Shown here: positions 33,550 through 42,160 of the stretch, piece after piece | Numbering within the stretch: position 1 is the stretch's first letter | Layout of the letters: the number at the start of each line of letters is the position of its first letter | Origin: Acidovorax sp. T1 | GTDB taxonomy: Bacteria > Pseudomonadota > Gammaproteobacteria > Burkholderiales > Burkholderiaceae_C | Assembly: GCF_002176815.1 (NCBI RefSeq) | Contig: NZ_CP021650.1 | Location: 1 to 64,000 of the forward strand | DNA length: 64,000 nt | Direction of reading: 5' to 3' | Program-made: the position numbers and the translations under genes | The notes under the pieces: model-generated | What the model was told of the DNA's origin: nothing | Seen by the model: the letters and a program-made list of their open reading frames with translations, nothing else | Databases searched by the model: none

Positions 33550-34971
33550 ATGACAGAAAACGCCGATCAGATGGCACCTGACGCTTCGCCTGGCGAAGTG
33601 TCCAAGAAGGCGGGCGTCCGTCGCGTCAACAACATGCCCATGTACATCCTCGGCGGCGTCCTGCTGTCGTTCGTGCTGGTCATGGCCCTGGTCGCGGCGG
33701 ATCGCGCGGCCAAGCAGAACGCGCCGGCGGACGGCCCCAAGGAGAAGGCCGGCAACACGTCGATGTTCGCCAAGGAGATCGCAGGCGACAAGACCGGCGG
33801 CTTGATCGAGCCGGCAAGCCCGCTCAAGGTGCCCGACATGCCGACCGGCCCGGCGTCGGCTCCGCTGGAGATCGCGCGGCCGTCCAACCCGGACGCGCCG
33901 CCGGCCCCGCCGGCCAACCCCGGCAACCCGGGCCAGCCGGTGAACGACGACGAGGCCCAGCGCATCCGCATGGCGAAGATGCAGATGTTCGGCGAAGCCG
34001 TGAAGGCCAAGACCACCGTGCGCGTGGATGCCCCGCGTAGCAACGGCTCCGCGCCGGGTGGCCCGAGCACCTACACCGGCACGCCGCAGACGCGCGATGA
34101 AATGCTGAACCGCATCGCAGCGGTGCAGCAGCAAATCGACGCGCAGCGCAGCAACGATCCGACCGCCGCCTATCAAGCACGCCTGGCGCAGATTCGCGGC
34201 ATGGGCGTCGGTGGTGGCGGCGCGGCTCCGGCCGCCGGCGGCATGGGCGCGGGCGGTGCGCCGCAGCTCCTGCAAACCTCGACCAGCGGCGGCGGGCGCA
34301 ACAGCATGGCGCAGTTCGGCCAAGGTGGGCAGGGCGACCGCTGGAAGCTGGATTCGCAGCCGGAAGCGCCGCGCACACCGTTCGAGCTGCGCGCGGGCTT
34401 CGTCGTGCCGGCCACGCTCATTTCGGGCATCAACTCCGATCTGCCGGGCCAAATCATGGCCCAGGTCGCGCAGGACGTGTACGACACACCGACCGGCAAG
34501 CACCTGTTGATCCCGCAGGGATCGCGCCTCGTCGGCTCGTATTCGAGCGACGTGGCCTACGGCCAAGCGCGCGTGCTGGTTGCGTGGCAACGCATCGTGT
34601 TCCCCGATGGCAAGGCGATGGACATTGGCGCGATGCCAGGCGCGGACAGCGCGGGATACGCGGGCTTCCACGACCAGGTGAACAACCACTATGTGCGCCT
34701 GTTCGGCTCGGCCTTCCTCATGTCCGGCGTGACAGCAGGCATCACCTACAGCCAACGCCAGAACCAGGCCACAAACACCTATGGCGCACCGAGCGCCAGC
34801 AGTGCCCTAAGCGAAGCCCTCGGCCAGCAGCTCGGCCAGGTTACGGCGCAACTCATCGCCAAGAACCTGAGCATTTCGCCGACGCTGGAAATTCGGCCGG
34901 GGTATCGCTTCAACGTCGTGGTCACGAAGGACATGACGTTTTCCAAGCCGTACCGTTCCTTCGATTACTAA
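33550..34971 (+). CDS. trbI: TrbI (VirB10-like)
   Basis: 473-residue protein that spans from inner to outer membrane. Single N-terminal membrane segment (about 35-55), long Pro-rich periplasmic linker (about 90-145, PDAPPAPPANPGNPGQP), and C-terminal VirB10 beta-barrel domain (RTPFELRAGFVVPATLISGINSDLPG, about 275 onward). Senses energy and gates the channel in related systems. Four bp after trbH. Confidence 0.96.
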   Translation: MTENADQMAPDASPGEVSKKAGVRRVNNMPMYILGGVLLSFVLVMALVAADRAAKQNAPADGPKEKAGNTSMFAKEIAGDKTGGLIEPASPLKVPDMPTGPASAPLEIARPSNPDAPPAPPANPGNPGQPVNDDEAQRIRMAKMQMFGEAVKAKTTVRVDAPRSNGSAPGGPSTYTGTPQTRDEMLNRIAAVQQQIDAQRSNDPTAAYQARLAQIRGMGVGGGGAAPAAGGMGAGGAPQLLQTSTSGGGRNSMAQFGQGGQGDRWKLDSQPEAPRTPFELRAGFVVPATLISGINSDLPGQIMAQVAQDVYDTPTGKHLLIPQGSRLVGSYSSDVAYGQARVLVAWQRIVFPDGKAMDIGAMPGADSAGYAGFHDQVNNHYVRLFGSAFLMSGVTAGITYSQRQNQATNTYGAPSASSALSEALGQQLGQVTAQLIAKNLSISPTLEIRPGYRFNVVVTKDMTFSKPYRSFDY

Positions 34972-34991
34972 CGCCATAGGAGAAAAGCACC

Positions 34992-35756
34992 ATGAAGCCG
35001 AAGTTTTTAGCCGCTAAATTGGCCCTCGTCATTGCTGTTTCGAGCACGCTGGCGGTCACACCTGTGCAGGCTGGCATCCCCGTCATCGACGGCACCAACC
35101 TGTCGCAGAACATCATGACGGCCATCGAATCGGTGGCCCAGACGCTCAAGCAAATTGAGCAGTACAGCACCCAGCTCCAGCAGTATCAAAACCAACTCCA
35201 GAACACGATGGCCCCGGCCGCGTATATCTGGGATCAGGCGCAATCGACCATCAACGGGTTGATGAACGCGGTCAACACGCTGGATTACTACAAGACCCAA
35301 CTCGGCAGCCTGGACAGCTACATCGGCAAGTTCCAGGACGTGAACTACTACAAGAACTCGCCGTGCTTTACGGCGGCAGGGTGCTCCGACGCGGAACGCG
35401 CAGCACTTCGGAATGTGGCCCAGCTCGCGAGCGAGTCGCAGAAGAAGGCCAACGATGCCTTGTTCAAGGGCCTCGATAGGCAGCAAACGAATCTCACGGC
35501 CGATGCAGCGACGTTGCAGCGTCTTCAATCGGCAGCGCAGGGCGCGCAGGGCCAAATGCAGGCCATCGGCTACGCCAACCAGCTCGCCAGCCAGCAGGCC
35601 AACCAGCTCTTGCAGATTCGTGGCCTGCTGATCGCGCAGCAGAACGCGATGGCAACCAAGATGCAGGCCGACGCCGACAAGGAAGCCCAGCAGGCGGCAG
35701 CGGCCGCACAACTGCGCCAGGGCAGCTACCGGGCCAGCCCGGCGCGCACCTGGTAA
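34992..35756 (+). CDS. trbJ: TrbJ (VirB5-like)
   Basis: 254-residue secreted or periplasmic protein with a signal peptide (1-27, cleavage after VTPVQA) and long helical segments rich in Gln (IEQYSTQLQQYQNQLQNT and LASQQANQLLQIRGL). VirB5 homologue, probably at the pilus tip; in RP4 trbJ also contributes to entry exclusion with trbK. A KorB operator lies within its first codons (35006). Confidence 0.94.
   Translation: MKPKFLAAKLALVIAVSSTLAVTPVQAGIPVIDGTNLSQNIMTAIESVAQTLKQIEQYSTQLQQYQNQLQNTMAPAAYIWDQAQSTINGLMNAVNTLDYYKTQLGSLDSYIGKFQDVNYYKNSPCFTAAGCSDAERAALRNVAQLASESQKKANDALFKGLDRQQTNLTADAATLQRLQSAAQGAQGQMQAIGYANQLASQQANQLLQIRGLLIAQQNAMATKMQADADKEAQQAAAAAQLRQGSYRASPARTW
35006..35018. promoter_or_regulatory. 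KorB operator in the 5' end of trbJ
   Basis: Perfect 13-bp OB palindrome TTTAGCCGCTAAA, in frame with codons 5-9 of trbJ (inside the signal peptide). Confidence 0.87.
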
Positions 35757-35765
35757 GGGGGATTC

Positions 35766-35993
35766 ATGAAAGCAATCAAGGCTCTGTCCTTGGCCTCGGC
35801 CGCCCTCGTGGCGGCCTTGGTCGCCGGCTGCGACAACAAGCCGGCCACGGCCCCCATGCCGGAAGTGAACGACGAGAACTGCAAGCCCGAGAACATCGCC
35901 AAGATCGAGGACAAGGGCGTCCAGCAGGCTTTTTCGTCGCTGTGCTTGCGTCGTGGTGGGGATTTCAAGCCCAGCCCGAAACGCGAATGGTGA
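35766..35993 (+). CDS. trbK: TrbK entry-exclusion lipoprotein
   Basis: 75-residue lipoprotein with lipobox VAGC (Cys22) after signal MKAIKALSLASAALVAALVAG. IncP entry-exclusion protein located in the cytoplasmic membrane; it stops a cell already carrying the plasmid from acting as recipient. Two further Cys (CKPEN and SLCLRRGG) may form a disulfide. GGGGGATTC precedes the start. Confidence 0.93.
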   Translation: MKAIKALSLASAALVAALVAGCDNKPATAPMPEVNDENCKPENIAKIEDKGVQQAFSSLCLRRGGDFKPSPKREW

Positions 35994-36003
35994 GGTGCTG
36001 ACG

Positions 36004-37722
36004 ATGAGAATGCCAGCCAATCTAAAAACCCTCGCCCTGCCGCTGTTCGTCTGGCTGGCGTTCTTCGCGGTCGATGCCCACGCGGCCATCGACAACGCCG
36101 GCGTGTTCGATAGCGTGCTGGATCGCTACCAGGCCGCCGCGAGCGGCTGGGCCGGTGTCATCACCACGGCCGCAACCTGGCTCTTCTGGACGCTGGTTGT
36201 GATCTCGATGGTCTGGACGTTCGGCATGATGGCCTTGCGCAAGGCCGACATTGGCGAGTTCTTCGCGGAGTTCGTCCGCTTCACGATCTTTACCGGCTTC
36301 TTCTGGTGGGCGCTGACCAACGGCCCTAACTTCGCCTCGTCCATCTATGCGTCGTTGCGGCAGCTCGCCGGCAACGCGACGGGCCTGGGCAATGCTCTGT
36401 CGCCCTCGGGCATCGTGGACGTGGGCTTTGCGATCTTCGACAAGGTGATGGATCAGTCCTCGGTGTGGTCGCCGGTGGACAGCATGGCCGGCATCCTCAT
36501 GGCCGTGGCGATCCTGGTCATCCTGGCCCTGGTCGGTGTGAATATGCTTCTGCTGCTCGCGTCGGGCTGGGTGCTCGCCTACGGCGGCGTGTTCTTCCTC
36601 GGCTTCGGTGGTTCGCGCTGGACTTCCGACATGGCGATCAACTACTACAAGGTCGTCCTGGGCGTGGCCGCGCAGCTCTTCGCAATGGTGCTCCTGGTGG
36701 GCATCGGCAAGACCTTCCTCGATGACTACTACTCGCGCATGAGCGCCGGCATCAGCCTCAAGGAAATGGGCGTGATGCTGATCGTCGTCATCATCCTCTT
36801 GGCGTTGGTCAACAAGATTCCGCCGCTCATCGCCGGGATCATCACCGGCGCGAGCGTGGGCGGTGCCGGCATCGGCCAGTTCGGTGCAGGCGCTGCGTTG
36901 GGTGCCGCAGGCATGGCAGCAGCAGCGGCCGCGACCGGCGGCGCCGCTCTGGCCGCCGGCGCAGCCTCGGCCGCCGGTGGTGCCTCTGCCGTCATGGCCG
37001 CCTTCTCGAAGGCCAATGAGAACGTGTCGGCAGGCACGGACGTTATGTCGGCCTTCTCGGGCGGCGGCAGCTCGGGCGGCGGTGCGGGCGGCGGCGGCGA
37101 CGCCGGCACCGGCAGCACGCCCTTCGCTCAGGCTGCGGGCTTTAGCGGCAGCTCCGGCGGTGGCTCTTCGTCGGGTGGCGGCAGCCCCTCGACCGGCAGC
37201 AGCTCGGGCAGCTCGAAGGGCGGCGATAAGGGCGGCGGCAAAGCCGACGCCGGCGGCCAGGGCAGCAGCTCGACGGCCAGCACCGGCAGCAGTGCCGACA
37301 AGGCCGCCAAGAACGAACCCAAGCCCGCCGGCGGGGCAGGGCAAGGGCAGCAGGCCGCACCGGGCAGCACCGGCCCCGGCTTGCTCGCATCGGCCGCATC
37401 GGCCCTCGGCACGGCCGGCCGCATCGCCGCCGACGCCGGCGCGAACTTGGCGAAGGGAACCGCCGATGTTGCCAAGGCCAAAGCCGCGAGCCTGCGCGAA
37501 GCCGCAGCCGAGCGGATCGCCGACACCACTGGCGGAAAGATCGCCGCCGCGATCAAGGCGCAAGGAAGCGGCACGGCCGAGAACATCGACGTGCCCGACC
37601 AGCAGCCCGCGCCGAGCTTCGGCGACAACAGCCTGGCAGGCGGCCCCGCCGATGCCGATCCCGAGTCCGAAGTAGCTGCGTTCGCCAACCGCGAGCAAGG
37701 CCGCGACGGCACAACTGCGTAA
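36004..37722 (+). CDS. trbL: TrbL polytopic channel protein (VirB6-like)
   Basis: 572-residue inner-membrane protein. Signal or first membrane segment (8-25), then about five more hydrophobic segments up to residue 320 (IYASL region, AGILMAVAILVILALVGVNMLLLL, MGVMLIVVIILLALV). The C-terminal 200 residues are Gly/Ser/Ala-rich low complexity (GGGSSGGGAGGGGDAG), variable among IncP plasmids. Start ATG at 36004 follows GAGGTGCTGACG. Confidence 0.95.
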   Translation: MRMPANLKTLALPLFVWLAFFAVDAHAAIDNAGVFDSVLDRYQAAASGWAGVITTAATWLFWTLVVISMVWTFGMMALRKADIGEFFAEFVRFTIFTGFFWWALTNGPNFASSIYASLRQLAGNATGLGNALSPSGIVDVGFAIFDKVMDQSSVWSPVDSMAGILMAVAILVILALVGVNMLLLLASGWVLAYGGVFFLGFGGSRWTSDMAINYYKVVLGVAAQLFAMVLLVGIGKTFLDDYYSRMSAGISLKEMGVMLIVVIILLALVNKIPPLIAGIITGASVGGAGIGQFGAGAALGAAGMAAAAAATGGAALAAGAASAAGGASAVMAAFSKANENVSAGTDVMSAFSGGGSSGGGAGGGGDAGTGSTPFAQAAGFSGSSGGGSSSGGGSPSTGSSSGSSKGGDKGGGKADAGGQGSSSTASTGSSADKAAKNEPKPAGGAGQGQQAAPGSTGPGLLASAASALGTAGRIAADAGANLAKGTADVAKAKAASLREAAAERIADTTGGKIAAAIKAQGSGTAENIDVPDQQPAPSFGDNSLAGGPADADPESEVAAFANREQGRDGTTA

Positions 37723-37739
37723 CCAAGGAGAGTCCAACC

Positions 37740-38327
37740 ATGAAGAAGAAACTGTTTGCCCTGGCCGCCCTCGTGGCAGCCCTCGGATCGACCGCCGGCA
37801 CGGCCAGCGCGCAAGACGTGCTGACCGGCGACACGCGCCTGGCCTGCGAGGCGATCCTGTGCCTGTCGTCGGGCACGCGCCCGAGCGAATGCACGCCGTC
37901 GCTGTCGCGGTACTTCAACATCACGAAGCGCAAGCTGTCGGACACGATCCGCGCCCGCCTGAACTTCCTCCAGCTTTGCCCGGTGGCGAGCCAGACGCCG
38001 GAAATGCAGTCGCTCGTGTCGGCGATCTCGCGCGGCGCTGGCCGTTGCGACGCGCAGTCGCTGAACTCGACGTTGGTGATGTGGACGGGCGGCTACGACG
38101 ATGGGCGCACGTACATCAGCAACCAGTTGCCTGACTACTGCGGGGCCTACACCGGCCACGCCTACACCGACTTCGCCAGCAGCGGCACGCTGCCGCGCTA
38201 TGTCGGGACGCCAGAGCGGGGCGGGTATTGGGTCGAAGCGCGCGACTATGACCGCGCCTTGGCCGAGTACAACGAACGCATCCGGCGCGAGGACGAAGAG
38301 CGCCGCCGTCAGTCCTGGCTGAACTGA
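37740..38327 (+). CDS. trbM: TrbM
   Basis: 195-residue periplasmic protein with signal peptide (1-22, cleavage TASA/QDV) and at least six Cys, several in pairs (LACEAILCLSSGTRPSEC), implying disulfides. TrbM is conserved in IncP Mpf operons and not essential for RP4 transfer in E. coli; function unknown. An AAGGAGAG ribosome-binding site precedes the start. Confidence 0.93.
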   Translation: MKKKLFALAALVAALGSTAGTASAQDVLTGDTRLACEAILCLSSGTRPSECTPSLSRYFNITKRKLSDTIRARLNFLQLCPVASQTPEMQSLVSAISRGAGRCDAQSLNSTLVMWTGGYDDGRTYISNQLPDYCGAYTGHAYTDFASSGTLPRYVGTPERGGYWVEARDYDRALAEYNERIRREDEERRRQSWLN

Positions 38328-38340
38328 GGGAGGGGAGGGC

Positions 38341-38976
38341 ATGCCGTTCTTCGCCGATCTGCCGCCGCAGCTCCAGGAGCGCGTCGTCTGCTCGATCTCG
38401 GCCGCCGTCAAGTACGAGGTGCCGGTCAACATCGTGTTGGCCGTCGCCGAGAAAGAGGGCGGCAAGCCGGGCCAGTGGGTGCGCAACTCGAATGGCACGC
38501 ATGACGTTGGCCCGATGCAGTTCAACACCGCGTACCTGGGCGACCTGGCCCGATACGGCATCACGGCGAACGATGTGGCGGCTGCCGGCTGCTACTCGTT
38601 CGACCTGGCCGCCTGGCGGCTGCGGATGCACATCCGCAACGACAAGGGCGACCTCTGGACGAAGGCGGCGAACTACCACTCGCGCACGCCGCAGTACAAC
38701 GCGGTGTACCGGGCCGACTTGATGCGCAAGGCGTCGAAGTGGGCCGATTGGCTCGAAGCTCGGTTCGTCACGCTTGACGTGACGAAGGCCGGGGCCACGC
38801 CCTCGACGCCCAGCCAGCCCGCGACGGTGGCCCAGCGGGCGACGCCGGCGGCCAGGCCGGCACCAGCACCCCAGCAGGCCGCCCCAGCGGCCGCAGCAGC
38901 TCGCAGCGTGTCGGTGGCCGGCTACGTGCCCCGCACGGTGTCTTTCAACACTTCACGCGAGGGGTCGGCCGAGTAG
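38341..38976 (+). CDS. trbN: TrbN lytic transglycosylase (VirB1-like)
   Basis: 211-residue peptidoglycan hydrolase that locally opens the cell wall for the channel. Lysozyme-like fold with catalytic Glu in AVAEKEGG (about residue 39) and the VGPMQFN motif near 56; the C-terminal 60 residues are Pro/Ala-rich. No obvious signal peptide at the chosen start, as for known TrbN. GGGAGGGGAGGGC precedes the start. Confidence 0.93.
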   Translation: MPFFADLPPQLQERVVCSISAAVKYEVPVNIVLAVAEKEGGKPGQWVRNSNGTHDVGPMQFNTAYLGDLARYGITANDVAAAGCYSFDLAAWRLRMHIRNDKGDLWTKAANYHSRTPQYNAVYRADLMRKASKWADWLEARFVTLDVTKAGATPSTPSQPATVAQRATPAARPAPAPQQAAPAAAAARSVSVAGYVPRTVSFNTSREGSAE

Positions 38977-38990
38977 GCCGGCTCTTCCGA

Positions 38991-39003
38991 TTTAGCGGCT
39001 AAA
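38991..39003. promoter_or_regulatory. KorB operator between trbN and trbO
   Basis: Perfect 13-bp OB palindrome TTTAGCGGCTAAA ending two bases before the trbO start codon. Confidence 0.87.
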
Positions 39004-39004
39004 C

Positions 39005-39271
39005 ATGGACAAATTCCACGCCTTCATGATGCGGTACACGCTGGGCGTCGGCCGGTTGCTTCAAGCCTATTGCAAGTGGGCGGAAGGACAGGCCAAGAAC
39101 CAGCTCGATTTGCTTCTGCTGGGCCTCGGCCCGATCTTCGCCTTGGGCCTTCTGCTGTGGGCGCTGCCGGCGTGGATCGGCAAGCCCATCGCCTTCGTGC
39201 TCTCACTGCCAGCGCTCTACATCATCTTCCTGGTGCTGCGCGCCTACGCGATTCGCGGGGGCCGGCGCTGA
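39005..39271 (+). CDS. trbO: TrbO small membrane protein
   Basis: 88-residue protein with two hydrophobic segments (about 34-55 and 58-77). Conserved in IncP trb operons between trbN and trbP; function unknown and not required for RP4 transfer. The start lies right after a KorB operator, with no strong ribosome-binding site. The stop overlaps the trbP start by one base. Confidence 0.85.
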   Translation: MDKFHAFMMRYTLGVGRLLQAYCKWAEGQAKNQLDLLLLGLGPIFALGLLLWALPAWIGKPIAFVLSLPALYIIFLVLRAYAIRGGRR

Positions 39272-39969
39272 TGAAGGCCCTGCGGATTCCTGATGGAACC
39301 GTCGAAGCGTTGAAGTGGCTCGCACTGGTTCTCATGACCGGCGATCACGTCAACAAGTACCTGTTCAACGCGACGCTGCCGGTGCTGTTCGAGGCCGGCC
39401 GCGTGGCGCTCCCCCTTTTCGTGTTCGTCCTGGCCTACAACCTGGCCCGGCCGGGCACGCTCGAACGCGGCGTGTACGGCCGCACCATGTCGCGCCTGGC
39501 GATGTTCGGCGCGCTGGCCTCCGTGCCCTTCGTGGCCCTCGGCGGCCTGTACGCCGGTTGGTGGCCGCTCAACGTGATGTTCACGCTGCTGGTCGTCACG
39601 GCCACGGCTTACCTGGTCGAACGTGGCGGCAAGCTGCACCTGGCGGCCGCCGGCGTGGTGTTCCTGGTCGGCGGCAGCTCGGTCGAATATTGGTGGCCGG
39701 CCGTGGCTTTCGGCCTGGCGGTGTGGTCGTACACGCGCCGGCCGAGCTGGGCCGCCGCGGCGGTCGCGGTGCTGGCCTGCGCGGCCCTGTGGTTCGTCAA
39801 TCGCAACCTGTGGGCCTTGGCAGCCCTGCCGGTGCTCTTCCTGGCCTCGCGGGTGGATGTGCGCGTGCCGCGCCTGCGCTGGGCCTTCTACGCCTATTAC
39901 CCGCTGCACCTGGCCTCGCTCTGGTTGATCCGCATCCCCATGAGCAAGGCCGGCTACCTGTTCTTCTGA
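39271..39969 (+). CDS. trbP: TrbP, TraX-family membrane acyltransferase-like protein
   Basis: 232-residue polytopic membrane protein of the TraX family (F TraX acetylates pilin). Eight or so hydrophobic segments; the conserved opening LKWLALVLMTGDHVNKYL (about 15-32) with its Asp/His pair is characteristic. Its substrate in IncP is not established; TrbP is not essential in RP4. Last gene of the trb operon proper. Starts on the trbO stop. Confidence 0.92.
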   Translation: MKALRIPDGTVEALKWLALVLMTGDHVNKYLFNATLPVLFEAGRVALPLFVFVLAYNLARPGTLERGVYGRTMSRLAMFGALASVPFVALGGLYAGWWPLNVMFTLLVVTATAYLVERGGKLHLAAAGVVFLVGGSSVEYWWPAVAFGLAVWSYTRRPSWAAAAVAVLACAALWFVNRNLWALAALPVLFLASRVDVRVPRLRWAFYAYYPLHLASLWLIRIPMSKAGYLFF

Positions 39970-39984
39970 TTGGAGTCCTGCCCC

Positions 39985-40416
39985 ATGCGAAAACCCGTTC
40001 TTCTGGCCCTCTCTCTGGCGTTCCTGGTCAGCGCGCAAAGCGCACTGGCCGCCGGCGACGCCGGCAACTTCGGCACGCCGATCAAGTCCGGCGTATCGGT
40101 GTCCTTCCCCGACAGCAGCGCGACATTCCAGCCGACGCCAGAGGCCCTGGAGCTGCTGGCCGACGCTAGGAATGCGGCGATCATCTACATCAGCGGGCGC
40201 ACCAGCACACTACGGCCCAGCGCGGCCGATGAGGCCCTTGCACTACGCCGTGCGCTCTCGGCCAGGTCGTACTTGGTGGCGCGCGGCGTCTCGCCGCTCA
40301 AGATCATGGTGAACTTCGCATCGGCCGCCGATTTCGTGGCAGACAACTCGACGGCCGAGGGCCGGCGCGAGAACCAGCGCGTGGACATTGAGGTGGTCTA
40401 CATCCCCACCTACTGA
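39985..40416 (+). CDS. upf30.5: Upf30.5, OmpA-like periplasmic protein
   Basis: 143-residue protein with signal peptide (about 1-23, SAQSALA/AGD) and a C-terminal OmpA-like peptidoglycan-binding domain: IIYISGRTST, ALALRRALSARSYLVARGV and NSTAEGRRENQRVDIEV match the OmpA C-domain pattern. It corresponds to the IncP upf30.5 gene next to trbP. Its role is unknown; cell-wall anchoring is an inference. GAGTCCTGCCCC precedes the start. Confidence 0.87.
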   Translation: MRKPVLLALSLAFLVSAQSALAAGDAGNFGTPIKSGVSVSFPDSSATFQPTPEALELLADARNAAIIYISGRTSTLRPSAADEALALRRALSARSYLVARGVSPLKIMVNFASAADFVADNSTAEGRRENQRVDIEVVYIPTY

Positions 40417-40424
40417 GCGATCCG

Positions 40425-40536
40425 GCATCGCCATTCCTGGCGGTGCTGCAGGACGCTCCAGCAGCTTCGCATCGTCGGCTCTGACGATGCAGGCCCGGCC
40501 GGCTTCCCTTGACAGCATCGCCATTTCTGACGATGC
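40425..40536. repeat. Cluster 4 of 22-bp quasi-palindromes
   Basis: Copies at 40425-40446, 40469-40490 and 40515-40536 of the GCATCGYC...GGCGATGC family fill the gap between upf30.5 and upf31.0. Confidence 0.75.
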
Positions 40537-40570
40537 TGGCCAAGTCCCGATTTACTCCAGGAAGAAGGCC

Positions 40571-41245
40571 ATGAGATACCCCGGCGGCAAGGGCGGTGCC
40601 GGCGTCTACCAGACGATCATCAACAACATCCCGCCTCACGACACGTACATCGAAACGCACCTGGGCGGCGGCAACATCCTGGAGCGCAAGCGGCCCGCTG
40701 CCCGCAGCGTCGGCATCGACGTTGATCCCGAGGTGATCGAGGTCTGGCAGCAGCTCGACGTGCCCGGCCTGGAGCTGCACCACGGCGACGCCGTGGCCTG
40801 GCTGGAGTCCCACCAGTTCACCGGCTCCGAGTTCGTCTACGCCGATCCGCCCTACGTGATGGACAGCCGGCGCGGCGGCAAGCTATACCGCCACGAATAC
40901 GACGACGCCGACCACGTGCGGCTGCTCGACGTGCTGGCCGGCTTGCCGTGCGCGGTGATGGTGTCGGGCTACAGCTCAACGATCTATGACAGCTCTCCCT
41001 TGGCGTCATGGAGAACCATCGACTTCAACGCGATGACGCGCGGCGGCATCGCTATCGAACGGCTGTGGATGAACTACCCCGAGCCGGCCGAGCTGCACGA
41101 TCTGCGCTACCTCGGCAGCAACTTCCGCGAGCGCGAGCGCATCAAGCGGAAGAAAGCCCGCTGGCAAGCGAAGCTCGCCAAGCTCGATCCGCTGGAGCGG
41201 GCGGCGATCATGGAATGCCTGCGCGAGCTGGAGGCGGCCGAGTAG
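40571..41245 (+). CDS. upf31.0: Upf31.0, D12-class adenine DNA methyltransferase
   Basis: 224-residue N6-adenine methyltransferase of the Dam/D12 class: MRYPGGKGGAG is the AdoMet-binding motif (residues 3-10), and YADPPYV (about residue 93) is the catalytic DPPY motif. The frame is open upstream but the start at 40571 follows AGGAAGAAGGCC and begins directly with the family motif. Known in IncP-1beta plasmids as upf31.0. Its recognition site is not visible; it may protect DNA from host restriction or affect regulation. No restriction endonuclease is beside it. Confidence 0.88.
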   Translation: MRYPGGKGGAGVYQTIINNIPPHDTYIETHLGGGNILERKRPAARSVGIDVDPEVIEVWQQLDVPGLELHHGDAVAWLESHQFTGSEFVYADPPYVMDSRRGGKLYRHEYDDADHVRLLDVLAGLPCAVMVSGYSSTIYDSSPLASWRTIDFNAMTRGGIAIERLWMNYPEPAELHDLRYLGSNFRERERIKRKKARWQAKLAKLDPLERAAIMECLRELEAAE

Positions 41246-41246
41246 G

Positions 41247-41906
41247 TCACGCCTGCGCCTGGTTGTGCAGCGCCCATACGCGCTTGACCTGGCTTTCACT
41301 GCACCCGGCCAGCCTGGCCGTCTCTGGAATGCTGTGGCCTGCGCTGCGCAGCGCCACGATGCGTTCATGCACCTTTGTGTTGGCCTTGCGGCCGGTGTAG
41401 CGGCCGGCGTCCTTCGCCAGCTCGACGCCCTGCCGCTGCCGCTCGCGGCGATCCTCGTAGTCGTCGCGGGCCATCTGCAACGCCAGCTTCAAAAGCATGT
41501 CCTGGATCGACTCCAGCACCACCTTTGCCACGCCCTTCGCCTCGGCGGCCAGGTCGGATAGATCGACCACGCCAGGGACAGCCAGGCGCGCGCCCTGGGC
41601 GCGGATCGAGGCCACGAGGCGTTCGGCCTCGGGCAGCGGCAGGCGGCTGATGCGGTCGATCTTCTCCGCAACGACGACTTCACCGGGTTGCAGGTCGCCG
41701 ATCATGCGCAGCAGCTCGGCGCGATCGGCGCGAGCGCCCGAAGCCTTCTCGCGGTAGATGCCGGCGACGTAGAAGCCGGCGGCCCTGGTGCTCTCCACGA
41801 TGGCGGCCTGCCTGGTCAAGTCCTGCTCGTCGGTGCTGACGCGCAAGTAGATGCGCGCGACCTTGAAAGCGACGCCGGCGGCCTGGTGCTCGGTCGGCGT
41901 CCGCAT
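41247..41906 (-). CDS. parA: ParA serine resolvase
   Basis: Site-specific serine recombinase that resolves plasmid multimers at a res site. About 219 residues from ATG 41906. Catalytic Ser in RIYLRVSTDEQ, resolvase core EKASGARADRAELLRM and AEKIDRISRL, and a C-terminal helix-turn-helix (SIPETARLAGCSESQVKRVW). The frame stays open upstream past ATG 42002 right up to the transposon end at 42073, so a longer N-terminus is possible and its native 5' region may have been replaced. Convergent with upf31.0. Confidence 0.88.
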   Translation of the reverse strand: MRTPTEHQAAGVAFKVARIYLRVSTDEQDLTRQAAIVESTRAAGFYVAGIYREKASGARADRAELLRMIGDLQPGEVVVAEKIDRISRLPLPEAERLVASIRAQGARLAVPGVVDLSDLAAEAKGVAKVVLESIQDMLLKLALQMARDDYEDRRERQRQGVELAKDAGRYTGRKANTKVHERIVALRSAGHSIPETARLAGCSESQVKRVWALHNQAQA

Positions 41907-42072
41907 GATGCGGTCGGCACCTTCGACCAGGCCATCGCCGCCGACGCGCAGCGGTGGCGTCTTGGCGAGCGCCTGGCGCGCTGCGCGTGACTGGCGCGGC
42001 ATGGCCGCAATCTGTGTTTCCTGGGCGGTGCGCGGCGTGATGATCGCGCTGCGCTTCGCCTTGGTCTTGCCT

Positions 42073-42160
42073 TGTCATTTTCAGAAGACGTCTGCACCAG
42101 TTCATGAGGCTGGCCGCCCCGTGTGCAGCCGACTTCTGACCGGGTCGTGTCAGCAGTCCT
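42073..42160 (+). mobile_element. Terminal inverted repeat of a Tn402/Tn5053-family transposon
   Basis: TGTCATTTTCAGAAGACG starting at 42073 matches the remembered 25-bp end of Tn402-type elements (tni end, IRt side). A second internal copy in inverse orientation (GTGCAGCCGACTTCTGAC, about 42111-42128) is also as in IRt. No tniA follows, so only a remnant remains. The end points away from parA; these transposons are known to insert near resolvase res sites. Confidence 0.8.
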
